A stretch of 64,000 nt of DNA from Eonycteris spelaea (lineage: Eukaryota; Chordata; Mammalia; Chiroptera; Pteropodidae): NCBI GenBank assembly GCA_003508835.1, contig PUFA01000072.1, forward strand, positions 2,356,001 through 2,420,000. The letters are read 5' to 3'. Made by a program: the position numbers and the translations under genes. Under the pieces are notes generated by a model. It was not told where the DNA came from. It worked only from the letters and a program-made list of their open reading frames with translations, and searched no databases. Numbering within the stretch: position 1 is the first letter of the stretch; each line of letters starts with the position of its first letter. Of the stretch, positions 14,027-25,910 are shown one piece after another.

Positions 14027-14047
14027 CCCCCCCCCCCCCCCCCCCCC
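14027..14047. repeat. 21-base C homopolymer
   Basis: An uninterrupted run of C directly after a C-rich CCCCCACCCCCACTGCCCT lead-in, in the HELZ-CACNG1 interval. Confidence 0.9.
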
Positions 14048-17018
14048 GCCATGATGGCTGTGCAGAAAATTGCCCTGAGTCAGGGTCTTTTTGTTGGGGA
14101 AGTAATTCTTTGCATCTGTCGGGATGCAGTTTTGAGAAGCATTAGCAGGTCACAGAAAGCTTTGTGTGCCCTGGCTATTTTATTTTTAACATCCTATTAA
14201 TATGGCACCATAAATCTAACTTGAATATACTGCGCTCCAAGTTTGTAAATGTAAGTGGAAAGGACAGTCAGCCTTTCATAAGGACAGTTTATAATTCTTA
14301 TTCTCTTTAGTGAGTCAGTTTGTAAGCGAGGTACCTTGCTTCCTTTGGTCGAATTGATGTGGTGTGACATGAGTCATCTCTGGGTTTTGGAGAAGAACTT
14401 ATAAATCAAATGGATTTGAAGGGCTCCTTTAGCTGCTATCCGCTTTAGAGGAAGTGACCTACGGCCCTATGTCAGTGGGAAAATGCAATTAAGACTCGGG
14501 TGTTAATTCCTGAGCCCTCTTTGGTGCTCTTCTGAGAAGGATGTTAGTGTGGAAGTTAGTGGGAAAACGTAATTTCATCCAAACTGCACGGTGAGAACGT
14601 TCTGTGTGGCGTGCAGGACGGGCGAGGAGCGGGCGGCTGTGCGGAAATGGAGAGGTATTTTCACTTGGAACCAGACATCCAGATCCCCCTGCGGTCGGTT
14701 CCCAGCCCCTAAAGAGAGAGCCCCCGGCTGAAGTCACCTCTGCTCCTTGACTTACACAGTGTTGTCCTAACAGACCTCGTGGGAGGAAAACCTTTTCTTC
14801 CACCCGAAGAACCGCGTGTGGATGGCATTGCCTCGGTTCCAGCCCTCCAGTGACCTTTCTGAAACAGATCCGATTGGGCCACCCTTTTCTGAGAAGACCT
14901 CTGTGGGTTCCCATCACATCGTGAATTTCCGAGCTGGACTTCCGAGGAACCGCCGCGTCTCGGTCCCCACGGGGCTTGGTCCCGAGCCCTCTGCATGGAA
15001 GTCTTAACCGGGAACCCGCCCTTCCCTCCCTGCAGCGGCCCTTCCTGGGCTCTCCTGCGTCTGGACACTGGAGCTCGTCCTCAGCACGCTTAGCCCCACC
15101 CGCCGGGCGACTCTGGGGAGCTGTCCAAATTCAAAACTCCAAATCCCACCTCCTCTACTCCCTCGTCCTCTGCCTGCAGTTCAGCCTCAGACGTCTGTGC
15201 CCACCGGTTTTGTGTTATAGCTGGGAGTCTGTGTGCTTCTGGGAGGCAGGGATCGTGTCCTCAGACCTCTAAACCTGCAGCACCGGCCTCATCTATGCCT
15301 CTCACGTAGCGGGTCCTGCGGAAACGGGCCACAGGGTTTGATCGAGAGAACTTAAAGGCACTCTCTCCTCCCGCTGACGTCCTTTGCAAAATGCAGTGTG
15401 GCCAGGTCAGCGGGGGTGACGGAGTGAACTGTCCTGTGCGGCGACATCCCCGCCCACTCTGCGAGGCTCGCGAAGCGGAGTCGAGCAGCAGCATTCAGAG
15501 TGTTCGGTGTCTTACCACGCATCCCCGTGAGAACCCGTAGTTTGACAGCTTCACCATGGTTATGTCGGTTTTGATGGATGCTGCCTACTTCAGCAGCCCT
15601 GGTCTGTCTGAAGCCCTGGTTGATTTTAAAACTGCAGAGGGAGGTAATTACACCGAAATAAAGCGGCAGCTTGTGAAATCCGGGGAATTATCCCACTCTT
15701 AGCTCATTAAAAGTGATGCTCTGCAAACTGATTTGAACCATTGTTTCTGGAAACCGTGCTGACAATCCCTGAGAATGTGGCTCTGGTCAGGTGGGGGGAG
15801 GAGCCGGCCAAGGGCTCTGACGGTGGGCGTGGCTGGCTGGCCTCACAGCTCACGCTCTAGGCTCCTGGGCCAAGGAAACCAGAGGAGAACGTGGTTTGAT
15901 GTTGTTTGCTCACTAATTGAATAGAAATGTAATCTGATGACAAGCCCTCTTGATGTGAGCGGAGTGCCTGAATGTGTAGGAGACCTTGCACAGGAAACTC
16001 GGAAATGTTCTAATTAGTTTTCAGGTTTTTGTTTCTTTTTTGTACAAAAGACACAAGGGAGCCGAAAGGGAAGGGCCTGAAGTCGCAAGTGTGGGTGGCT
16101 TGTCTCTGTGCCTGCTCTCAAACCCACACCTGCTGGTTCGGTCTTTCATCTGCTGGGAATGCCGTCATGTACAGGTTTTTTAACAAAACTAAACAGAAGT
16201 GGGTGCTCTAAGCAGAGGCTCTTCTAAAGAGAGAGTTTTGTGCATTCGATCCCCAGCTTCGTGACCAGGCTTAAAGTAAATTGCTTAACCTGGGATAAAA
16301 GTAACAGGAAATTATTGGAAGGTGGGTAAGCAAATAGGCTTAATCTGATGAAACAAATCTCCTCACAGGGACCCGAAAGAGGCCTTCTAGAACCGAAACA
16401 ATTCCTACTGGGCTGGTTCCGCTAACAGGGTAGAAGATAAATCGTTTTTGAAAAAATAAAAATTGTGATGGAGTGCAATTAAAGGTGGTTTTGAACCTTC
16501 TGGAAAAGCACTTCGGGAAATCCGTTGGTCTTTAAAAGCTATCAGCTGACATATCCTATTCAGAAAATCGTCTCGTCTGGGTTGTATGCAGCCACGTGTG
16601 CTGCGGTAGGGAATACAGCTGGCCCCGTCTCGGTTTGACTCGGGCCAACCACGGGACAAGCCACTGGGGCTGCAGACACCTGGGGCCAGGGAACCAGATC
16701 GCGAATAAGCTCGTTCACGCTCCTCTCTTCCTTCTAGAGGCCTCCTCACTGCTCTTTCCAATGCTTCGTTGTAGCCTCTTTGCAGGCACTCCTCCCTGCC
16801 CATTTCCTCCTTGACAGCATTCTAGTTCATGTTCTTGTTCGATGTACCGGCATGTCCTGAGGGCTGTATACTGCATGCTGTACACAGGTTCGTAAAAAAG
16901 GACTTAGATGGTGGGGGAGAGGGAAGAGGGTTCTAGCTGCTAGAAGGGCTCTGAAGAAAACGTGGCCCTTCCTTTCAAAGAGCTTAGCACAGTGCCTAAC
17001 ATGCAGTGTCGATACTCA

Positions 17019-17512
17019 GTGAGGTGGACAGAATGATGGTCTCCCAAGATATCCATCTGAACCTTCAAACCTGGGAATGCGTGTCCATGTCCTAATCCCT
17101 GGGGCCTGTGACTTTACATGGAAAAAGGGACTTTGCAGATGTGATTAAAGTAAGACTCTTGAAATGGGGAGATATCTTGGATCATCTGGGTGGGCCCGTA
17201 TAATCAAAGGTCCTTATAAAATGGAGGCCGGAGGATCACAGAGAAGTAGGAGGTGTGAGGACAAGAGCAGAGGTTGGAATGATGCCCCCACAAACCAAGG
17301 AAAGCGGGCGGTTTCTAGAAGCTGGAAAAGGCCAGGAAAGGCATTCTCGCCTGAGCCTCCAGAAGGAACCATCCCTGCTGACACCTTGATTTTAGCCTCA
17401 TAAAACTCATTTCACACTTCCAGCCTTCCGGGACTAAAGAGAATAAATTGGTGTCATTTTTTAGCCGCTAAGTTTGTGGGATTTGTTACAGCATCAGTAG
17501 GAACTGAATATA
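17019..17512 (+). mobile_element. MaLR/ERVL-type solo LTR (MLT1-like)
   Basis: In order: GGGACTTTGCAGATGTGATT, GGTGGGCCCGTATAATC, TTCTAGAAGCTGGAAAAGGC, CTGCTGACACCTTGATTTTA and TTTGTTACAGCATCAGTAGG. This is the recognisable 3' half and end of this LTR class. The subfamily is not assigned. Confidence 0.7.
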
Positions 17513-18025
17513 CTCAAAAAGCACGTGTTTGCTTAAGAGAAGGACACCCCTTGTGTGAGAGATGTGAATGGGCTTGGTGTGAAAGCACACTCAGGGCACA
17601 GGTCGAGGGAGGGCAAGAGAGCCTGGCCTGAGGTGATGGCAGGGGGACAAGATGACAGTATGGATTTAGGAGTCATTTCAGAAGTAGAATCTGGGAAGCT
17701 TAGCTTGGCCAGTGAACAAACCAGAAGTCAGAGAAACTACAACAGTTCGCAGCTGGGGTGCATGAGTCGCTGGGGTGCCATTACACTGAGGAAACAAAAA
17801 AGGAAGAATAGGTTTAGGTAAGACGGGTCAGAGGTTGGGATTGGACTTACATGTCTAGGGTGTCCTGGACCATCTGGGGAGCAGGTCCCCAAGGAAACCG
17901 AGGAAATGCCCCGAAATGACACCCACAAAGAGAGACGGGCTGGGGACAGGCTGGGATCGTAGTCACAGGGGCTGACGACCAGAAATGAATGAAATCTCTT
18001 AGAAATTGTGGTGTGAGGTGGTGGC

Positions 18026-18483
18026 CACGACATGGAAACAACGAAAGTGTTCTTCGGTGGAGGATGGGATGAAGACGACACGGTACACGTAGACGATGGA
18101 CTTTCTCTGCTGTAAGAAGAGAGAAAATCGTGCCCATTCGTGACAACAGGTGAGAGCTTGAGATTATCATGCTGAGCAAAAGAGGTCAGGTGGAAAAAAG
18201 TGGAGAACATATGATTTCACTCACACGTGGGATATAAAACCGAAAGCGACAGATGAACGAGACGCGAAGTCATCGCCACGAGCAGTGTGGTGGGTATCAG
18301 AGGGAAAGGCGGGGAGGCGGGGAAGGGTAGAGGGGTCAGATATGTGGTGCCGGAAGGAGACCTGACTTTGGTGGGGAACACACAGCACCATATACAGATG
18401 ACATAGACCTGCACACTTGAAACCTATATAATCTTATTAACCAATGTCACCCCAATTAATTTAATTTAGAAAAAGAAAAAAAT
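18026..18483 (+). mobile_element. L1 3' end, youngest-looking L1 in window
   Basis: Standard L1 order: CGACATGGAAACAACGAAAG, ATCATGCTGAGCAAAAGAGG, ATATGATTTCACTCACACG, then a 3' UTR ending ACTTGAAACCTATATAATC and AATGTCACCCCAATTAATTT with an A-rich tail. The tail resembles remembered bat L1 tails more than carnivore or horse ones. The 5' truncation is typical of L1 insertion. Confidence 0.8.
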
Positions 18484-21198
18484 AAAGACATGATGGTGTG
18501 AGAGACGAGGGCCAAAGATGGAAAACTTTGGAAACACCAAAGTCGAAGGGGCAGGTGACAAGCACGTGGACACTGTAAACGGGAACAGCGCAGAGAGAAA
18601 ATTCAGGGGATTTGAAGACGGACACAGAGGTCAAAAGTACAAAATGCTACCCAAAGGCGTAGTAAGCTGTAGCTGGTGATTGAGAGGTCGCCGGCGACCT
18701 TCCGGAGAGCGGTTTTGACGGCGTTGTCGGGTGGAAGACAGACTGCATGGCTTGAGAAGTGAGCACAAAGTAAATCAGTGGTGGCAGAGCTATGGAGAGT
18801 TATTTCAAGACACCTGTCAGTGGAGAAGAGATGAACGACAAGGTCGTAGGTTTGTAAGAAGGGACACTTCGTACCCCAGTGCTTTCTAGCTGCTCTCTGT
18901 GCCTGTAAGCTCTGCCCATCCAGACATCTCTCATCTGCATTTCTACTTTCTTTATCATATCCCTTCCTTCCTCAAAAACCTTCCCTGGCCACCACAAGAT
19001 AAGCAATATAGATTTATTTAAAGGAGATCTTTCTCTCTTGAACTCCTACGGGTTTTGAATGTAGCTAGGAGGAATCTTAAAGGTCATCTAGTCATCGGAT
19101 GCTTGTTAATGGTTTCCAAACATTTTAAGCAACAGAATCCATTTTTTTCTAAGAAAGTCTTATGTTAAAACCTAAATATATAATATATAAATATATATTT
19201 TACTTTTATAACCCTTTAGTAAATACATTTATAACAGCTTCTGGTAAAATCAATTCGGAGAGCAATTATGATATTTTGAAGCACACAAACATTTGAAAAC
19301 GGGAATTTATGAAAGGCAAATAGTATCCGATATCTAAATCTAACACTAATTTATTTCCTTTTTACCTTTTTTGGCGGTCGGACAGTATGAGTGAACATTG
19401 TGCTGCATGAAGATAAACAGCAGTATATTCACTTGTACCCTTTACCCGAGCAGACACGCACTGGCCTGGGTTTCACAAGGACCAGATATCTAATCCGCAA
19501 AACACAGACATGAAGTTGAAATGTATGCAGAGAAACGGCCGAAGAAACTTTGTTTTAAGGTCTCCCTAGAAGAAGTTTGCACTTCTTAGAGTTCTTTGAG
19601 ATGTCAAAATGATGCATGTGACATGTGTTAGGGTAAGTGGGTTTTCTACCCAGCTGGAATAAGCTGAAGTTTATTATGTGCACAGAGGTCAGAGGGGGGG
19701 CTTCTCCAGCTAAAGATGGAGCCGGGTCTTCCCACACTTCCTGGTCTTGAGACATCATCTAACTGCGAAGACGGCTAGGAGGAGAAGAGGCTGCCTTCGA
19801 CCCGGTATCATGCGTCCCCCTTCAGTGGTAACTTCACTTCTGTGAAACCTACACGTGTGGCTGTGGTTCTTTGGTATTCCTGGAATCCGTCTCTCTGCTC
19901 GGAGTTCCATACCTGGATTGCGGAGCCGGCGTGTGAGCCTCTCAGCGTCAGTCACCCCCTCACCTCTCCTTGATGACTGCTGGCGGTCCTCCAGGCTGCC
20001 TCCTCGTCTGGCGCGGGTTCGCCGTCTGCCTCCTTCCCAGGCCGGGCTGGCCTCGGTCAGTTACACATTGTCACCTCCCTGCTGCTTGGAGTTTTCCAGG
20101 CGAACCTGTATCCCTGTGTTTATTATTAACCTCATTAGTGCTTTGAAACACGTGCTTGGTCACCCTAAGAGCCGGTTTGAAACGCAGGTGTTGGCATGAA
20201 ATCAGTGACCTGGAAATTTGTTTTGAACTCCGCAAGCTCGGAGCCCCGAACTCTCAGGCGGGGTTCCAGACAAATCCCCCATCCTCCACCTCTCTGTGGG
20301 GTTACCACGACCGCTTTGTGGGTGAAGAGAGAAGTCTAATCTCAAATCAACGACAATTCCAAGAGGTCGGGTCTTTTACATTGTCAGGAACAAAGTCAAG
20401 AGAATAGAACGTATGGCTCCTTGCAATGGCAATTACTTTAATGAACTTCCTTCAGCGGGTGGAATCGATACCTTGTGTGGAGATTAATTATGGCCTCGGT
20501 GGCTGCACTTGAATGAGACCGTGAAACGAGGGAGGGCTTGAGGAGGCCACGGGCAGCTGCGTCCCCACGTGAACACCAGACATCAGTCTGATAGCTGTGT
20601 CCCACTTTCGATCTTTCCCCAAAGTGGGCAGTATGAATTAGAAATAAACTTGTAAATATTTGTAACATGTTTGATCAAAATGGAACGAGTTACACCGGCA
20701 GGGAAAATATTGTAGGAGGATGTGATTAAAACCCCTCTTTATTGGGGGGGAGCCAGGAAAAATAGAGGTTACACGGAGATCCTTGACATGTTTGGTCTCA
20801 AGGAGGGATTAATAAGAACCAAACTTGGGACCCCTACTATGTGTTAGCCAAAGAGAGGGTGACAGGTCTCTTGGTCCCCACCCAGTTTGTTGGGCAGAGG
20901 CCAAGTGAGGACCGACCGGTAACGGGCCCTGGGGATCAGGTGGGAAACCACAGCCTGGGTTCTCCTTCCTGCTCGGGGGGGCCAGTTCCCCAGGGCCCAG
21001 GAAGCGAACCCTTCTCCTGTCTTCCGTTTTCTCCTGCGTGCAGTGCGGGTCGCTGTGGCTACCTGCCACTGCCATGCAGAGCCGGAGGAGCGTGGCGGGG
21101 TTTTGGCGTTGTGCTCATCATGGATAGTGTGCCACCGTTTTGATTTTGAAAACTAACACAGTATATACGTCCAGAAGCGTCGAAAGCATGGTCCTGAG

Positions 21199-21668
21199 GA
21201 CGCGTTTGTGCGCTGTTATTCACAATAGCCAAAACGGTGGAAGGACCCAAGTGTCCATAGACAGATGAATGGATCGCCAAAATGCGGTCTACACGTACAG
21301 AGAAATGTTACTCAGCCTGGCGGAGGACGGACATTCTGGCACATGCTACGACATGGACGTACCTTGACAGCATTACGGTAAGTGATTAAGCCAGACGCAA
21401 AAGGACAAACACTGCTTGATTCCACTGGCATGAGGTGCCTGGAGTCCTCGAATTCATAGAGACAGAGAGTGGAATGCTGGTTTCCAGGGGCTGGCGTGGG
21501 GCAGGGGTGGGAGGTGTTGTTTAATGAGGAGAGTTTCCGTTTGGGAGGATAAAAAGAATTCTGAAGGTTGGTTGCACCACCATGGGACTATATATATAAC
21601 GTTATCGAGCTGTAACTTTAAAATGGTAATTTTATGCCATGTGTATTTTACCACAATTTAAAAAAATA
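21199..21668 (+). mobile_element. Older L1 3' end (L1M-type)
   Basis: GTTATTCACAATAGCCAAAA, ACACATGCTACGACATGG-like text, GACAAACACTGCTTGATTCC, TGGTTTCCAGGGGCTGGCG and ATTTTACCACAATTTAAAAA, the usual L1M 3' end. No ORF survives. Confidence 0.85.
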
Positions 21669-24261
21669 TCGCGCCGAAGTAGTGTTTGTCTTGGTAACTG
21701 AGTTGCTAGTCCTGGCTCTGCTTACCTTCCTTACCTCACCGAATGTGATGAATTTTAGAAAGCTGAAAAGATGTCAGTGTTATGGAACCTCAGGGATGGA
21801 TGATTGAATTCGCACACGCTTGGTGGGGAGTTAGGAGCTGTGGGTTTGTGAGCTAATTACACACGTTGGAGCAAATCGCACTGTTGTTTTGCTGGGAGGC
21901 CCCAGCAGGCCCTTGGAGTGTGGCCTGGCTGAACTCTGCTCTGAGGGCTGGTGGGTGCCTTGAATCCTGAGCCAGACACAGCTGAGCAAGACCACCAAGT
22001 GCAAGGATCAGCCAGGGGCCGGGGAGAAAAAGATACGTTCTCTCAGGGCTGGTTGATTTGTTGTTTGTTGTTGCTTTGTCTTTCGCTCACAGCAGGGGTG
22101 GGAGCAGACTCGGCGCTGTGTGTCTGTCAGGCAGCTGCCCTCTAACCCTAAGTCTGCAGAGCAGTTCCGGGCACTACTGTCTCTCTCTCTCGAAAGGTTT
22201 AAAACTCTAGAAAGTCAAATGTATTCTTCGTGGCTAGTCCATTCAGAAGTGTTTTTCAGTGCTAAAAATACAGGCACCCCTGTAGAAATATAAACTACAT
22301 ACCAACCTAATTCTGCTAAAAGGAATAATAATAATAATAAAACCCAAGAATACTGACTTCCAAAATGGAGTTTCTCATCCTTCTTTCTCAGTTGTAAACC
22401 GTGGCCCCAGCTACCTGGCTGGCCTAGACTTTCATTTTCCTATTCCCGTACCTGGAGCAAGTTTGGTCCCAGGCGCCTTTGGGCATTTTGGGACGTGTCC
22501 TGCCACATCTAGCTATGCAGCACCCCCCAGGTCCCGCCTGCCGCCCGTCCTGCTCTGCAGCTCCGCTTTGACCTCATCATATTTTATGTCACTTCACTCT
22601 CTTGACTCTTTTGGGTTTCAGAACCATGCACCAGCTGGGCTGTGCTCTCTGTCTGTCCCCAGGCTCCTCAGCCATGTCCCCAGGCTCCGTGGCTGCCCCC
22701 CCCAGCCCAGCCCAGCCCCCTGGGAGAGCAGAGAAGAATTTTGACAAGCCCCCCCCCCCCGCCCGACCCCACAAAGCCCCTGCCCAGATGTCCCAGACTC
22801 ATGTGCCTTCCTGTTAAATTGTTCCAAGCAGGATGAACAAGTCTCTCCCTATTCCCTCTCTTTACAGAGGGGAACAGCAAGGGGTTCGTAAGCCGGCTGC
22901 CGAGTGCAGAGTATTCCAGAACGAGGGTTGGTAAATGCTTTCCACGAAGGTCCAGCTGGTAAATACTTCCGACTCTGCAGGCCAGGCAGTCTCTGTTGCA
23001 ACGACTTAACGCTGCTGTCCTAGCACGAAATTAGCCACGGAAGGGGTGTGGCCGTGTCCCGACAGCCTCTCTCCTCCACCAGGCTCTGCCCAGGCTCCTC
23101 TGAGCCCTCTTCTTGATTCAGCCTTGGCCTATAAAGACTTGACCGAACACACAGTCTCTAACAGATCAAGGCCGCATCCTTAGGATGACCGCAGCCTCCC
23201 TTAAAGTGTCTGCTTGAAAACACTCAAGGCTGCCAGAAGAATTTGCCGTTGGTTCCGGCTGACACCTGAAGACAGGGCTCATCTCCCAGCCTCTGTGAGG
23301 GGGGTAGGGGCCTAACTTTGCTAAGCGCCAGTTAGCATGCCAGGTGGGTTTCACATGGACCAACCCCACCTCCCCGCTTTTGGTACCCTTCCAGTCTGAC
23401 TCTACAGAGCCCCTCTCAGGCCCCCTGACTCCCTCATTCTCTCCTTAAAATGCCCAGTCGCCTCCATACGGATCACAGCTGCGGTCAGTTCACGGGGGAC
23501 GTTTCCCTACTGGGAAAATCTGTCCTTCCCATTTAACGAGTGGCTTTATCTTTGTTTATCTTGACTTCCTTTATGGACACTGAAATTTGAATTTCACAAA
23601 ATTCATGAAATGTGATCAATATCATTCTTTTGGTTATTAAAGAGACAAAACAAAACACTGACCATCGTGAGAAGCGTTCTTCGCGTGTGGGCCGTACAGC
23701 AGCAAGAGCAGGTGCGGTGAGCTTTACACGGGACTTCTGGCTAAGGAGCACGGGGGGGGGGGCCTCGCTACCGGCAACGTGACTTGCCATCTCTGAGGGA
23801 CAGGTGAGTGAGGTGGGGTTTCGGAAGGTAGCAGAGCATAAATTACGGCATCTGCAGGGCCCTGTGCGTCGAACTGCTAAAGCCCTGCTTCCTGGTGTTT
23901 CTTTGCGACAAAACTCCAGCATCAGAAACCAGACACTTATGGCTGTGCTGTGCCCGCACTTGGATGCCTCCCAGGCGGCGGCTCTGGAAATAACCCCTCC
24001 TATTTTTAACACCCTTGCCTAGTCAGCCGGTCTCTGGTTTCTCCCAAAGAATACCCCAGGGCCCGGCGGTACAAGTTGGAATTTAGAACTTCTCAGTCTC
24101 CTTGGTAAACAGGACCCCTCTGCTCCCCTCACCCCATCATCCCCACAGAAGTCCTTAGCATACCTCTCTGTTTCAGGGTAGTTGGATCCCTGAGCTGTGG
24201 GCAGGAATCCAAGCCATTTTTCTATGCACAGCACAAGGGAAAAGCAACTTTTCAAAGAGCT

Positions 24262-24267
24262 TTTATT
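24262..24267 (-). terminator. CACNG1: CACNG1 poly(A) signal
   Basis: AATAAA on the - strand (TTTATT on +), 455 bases past the CACNG1 stop codon. This gives a 3' UTR of roughly 475 bases, of the order expected for the short CACNG1 mRNA. It is the first canonical signal I see downstream of the stop. Confidence 0.65.
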
Positions 24268-24721
24268 TCAAACCACAGTCAGAAAACGCCCAGTTAGAAA
24301 TGCCTCCTAGAAGCCGGGGACGGGACGTTCAGCTCACCGCAGAGGGTGTACCTTGTCACCGACGACGAGGAGAGAGGGGCTGGCTACTTACACAGGAGAA
24401 CACCCAGAGCTTGCAGGAGCACAGGGCGTTCCTATAAGGTAACAGAGGACAACTGGCCCAGTGGCGACAGCTTTGGGCTCCAGCGGAGCTGGCCCTGCCT
24501 CCTGCCCACCATGAGCTGGTCTGGATCATGTCCGCTTGCTCGACTGGCGGAGGAGCCTGTCACAGCCCAGAGAAGAGCTCAGAGAGGGGAAGCAGCTGCA
24601 GCTGCTGTAGGGCAGGTGGGAACAGGGGAGACGTGAAACTCCTGCCTCCTTTCTAGAATGTTCTTTCTGAGCTCAGCTTCCTGAGCGGAAAGCCCTGCGA
24701 GTCACTGGGCCCCCCAGCAGG

Positions 24722-24948
24722 CTAGTGCTCAGGCTCGGCGTCCATGCAGGACTCCCAAGGGTTCTGGGGCATCCGAGGCAGGGAGAAGAGCAGGAGGGCG
24801 AGGCCACCGAGGAAGAGGAGGATGAAGGCGGCGCAGGCGCAGGCGAAGGACCAGGAGTAATAGTACTCGATCCAGACGGTCTCCTCGCTGTCGATCATGC
24901 GCTTCACCGACTGCCGCATCACCTCCACCGAGACGAAGATGCAGAGAC
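24722..24948 (-). CDS. CACNG1: CACNG1 exon 4 (end of TM3, TM4, C-terminal tail, stop)
   Basis: 227 bp from acceptor CCCGCAG to TAG (24724-24722). It encodes Gly150 (split) to His224: LCIFVSVEVMRQSVKRM (end of TM3 and following loop), IEYYYSWSFACACAAF and the hydrophobic TM4, then LPRMPQNPWESC and DAEPEH. The frame is open throughout and matches CACNG1 at almost every residue I recall. Confidence 0.96.
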
Positions 24949-25084
24949 CTGCGGGCGGAGCCGGACACTCAGCGCCCTGCCCCGGCCTGCGCCTCCGGGG
25001 GCCTCTGCTCCCGGCCTTGGGGGGCACGGACTCCACACCGAGGGTCTACAGGGGAACCTGCAAAAGTGCCTCCTCTGCTGGCCC

Positions 25085-25101
25085 GCGCGCGCTTCGCGCG
25101 C
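25085..25101. repeat. Perfect 7-bp GC hairpin
   Basis: GCGCGCG, loop CTT, CGCGCGC. The alternating purine-pyrimidine arms also suit Z-DNA. It sits in CACNG1 intron 3. Confidence 0.8.
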
Positions 25102-25330
25102 CCTCAGGTTGCCTGCGTTGCTCTCCTCCTTTTGTGAGTGTGTTTTAAATTAATGCAAATTTCGTGAGTAGCTGGCATTGCTCTCAGTGCCTTGAAGGTT
25201 AGGTCTTTGTGAGAAATGGACAAACTGCCAAGATCCTGCCCCCTCCCGGACCCACCAGAGCCCCTGGCCAAACCCGGGAATTCCTCCGGCCCCCACGAGG
25301 TCGCCAGATGGGCCTGAGGGTGCGGCGGCA

Positions 25331-25766
25331 GCATCCCCCACCCTGCGACGTCATCCCCACCTGTGACGTCATCCCCATCCTGCGACGTCATCCCCATGCA
25401 GCGTCATCCCCCACCCCGTGACGTCATCCCCCATCCTGCGACGTCACCCCCACCTGCAGCGTCATCCCCACCCCGTGACGTCATCCCCCATCCTGCGACG
25501 TCATCCCCACCCTGCGGCGTCATCCCCAACCTCGTGCCCTCCACCTGTGACGTCACCCTGAACCCACGTCCCCACCTTGTGACGTCATCCCCACCCTGTG
25601 ACGTCATCCCCAACCTCGTGCCCTCCACCTGCGACGTCATCCCCACCCTGCGGCGTCATCCCCCACCCCGTGACGTCCTCCCCACCCTGTGACGTCATCC
25701 CCAACCTGTGGTGGTACCCGCCCTGTGACGCCATCCCCAGCCTCGTGTCCTCCACCCATGACGTCA
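25331..25766. repeat. CRE-bearing minisatellite, about 19-bp units
   Basis: Roughly 20 degenerate units of the form GACGTCATCCCCACCCTGT, 17-20 bp each, some extended to about 33 bp by an inserted AACCTCGTGCCCTCCACCTG block. TGACGTCA is perfect at 25364, 25419, 25476, 25548, 25580, 25599, 25690 and 25759. CGACGTCA occurs at 25346, 25383, 25439, 25496 and 25632. Other units are decayed (GGCGTCA, GCGTCA, TGACGTCC, TGACGCCA). On the gene strand the units are G-rich and several contain CAGGTGGGG, a possible decoy splice donor. Confidence 0.95.
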
Positions 25767-25772
25767 TTCTAC

Positions 25773-25910
25773 CTGCGAAGGCATAGAACAGGGACGCCGG
25801 CCTCAGCAGGTAGTCCCGTTTCTTCCTGAAGGACAGGAGCACGAAGATGGTTCCCAGGATGATGAAGCCAAGGCTGAAGATGGCGATGGCGGCGGCCGAG
25901 ATGCTGTATT
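25773..25910 (-). CDS. CACNG1: CACNG1 exon 3 (TM2 and most of TM3 lead-in)
   Basis: 138 bp, acceptor TGTTGCAG to donor GCAG|GTAGAA. It encodes YSISAAAIAIFSLGFIILG (TM2), the basic loop SFRKKRDYLLRPAS and FYAFA entering TM3, residues 104-150 with both split codons. Phase agrees with exons 2 and 4. The donor is immediately followed by the CRE minisatellite. Confidence 0.96.

Larger units (their letters stand above)
13531..24244. other. Intergenic interval between convergent HELZ and CACNG1
   Basis: About 10.7 kb without a recognisable gene. Contents: a 21-base C run (14027-14047), GC-richer unique sequence at 14.5-16.8 kb, a MaLR-type LTR (17019-17512), an L1 3' end (18026-18483), an older L1 3' end (21199-21668), an (AAT)n tract near 22326-22340, an AT-only stretch near 19165-19200 and short C/G runs near 22750 and 23752. 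ORFs here, including ones over 100 codons, show no protein-like composition or known motif. Confidence 0.7.
24949..25772 (-). other. CACNG1: CACNG1 intron 3
   Basis: 824 bp. More than half of it is a CRE-containing minisatellite (25331-25766) that begins six bases into the intron after the donor GCAG|GTAGAATGACG. It also contains a perfect GC hairpin at 25085-25101 near the acceptor side. Confidence 0.9.

Noticed and set aside
25331..25766. Possible CRISPR-like array (regular short repeats with spacers)
   Set aside because: Units are contiguous and degenerate with no unique spacers, and the host is a mammal. It is a minisatellite.
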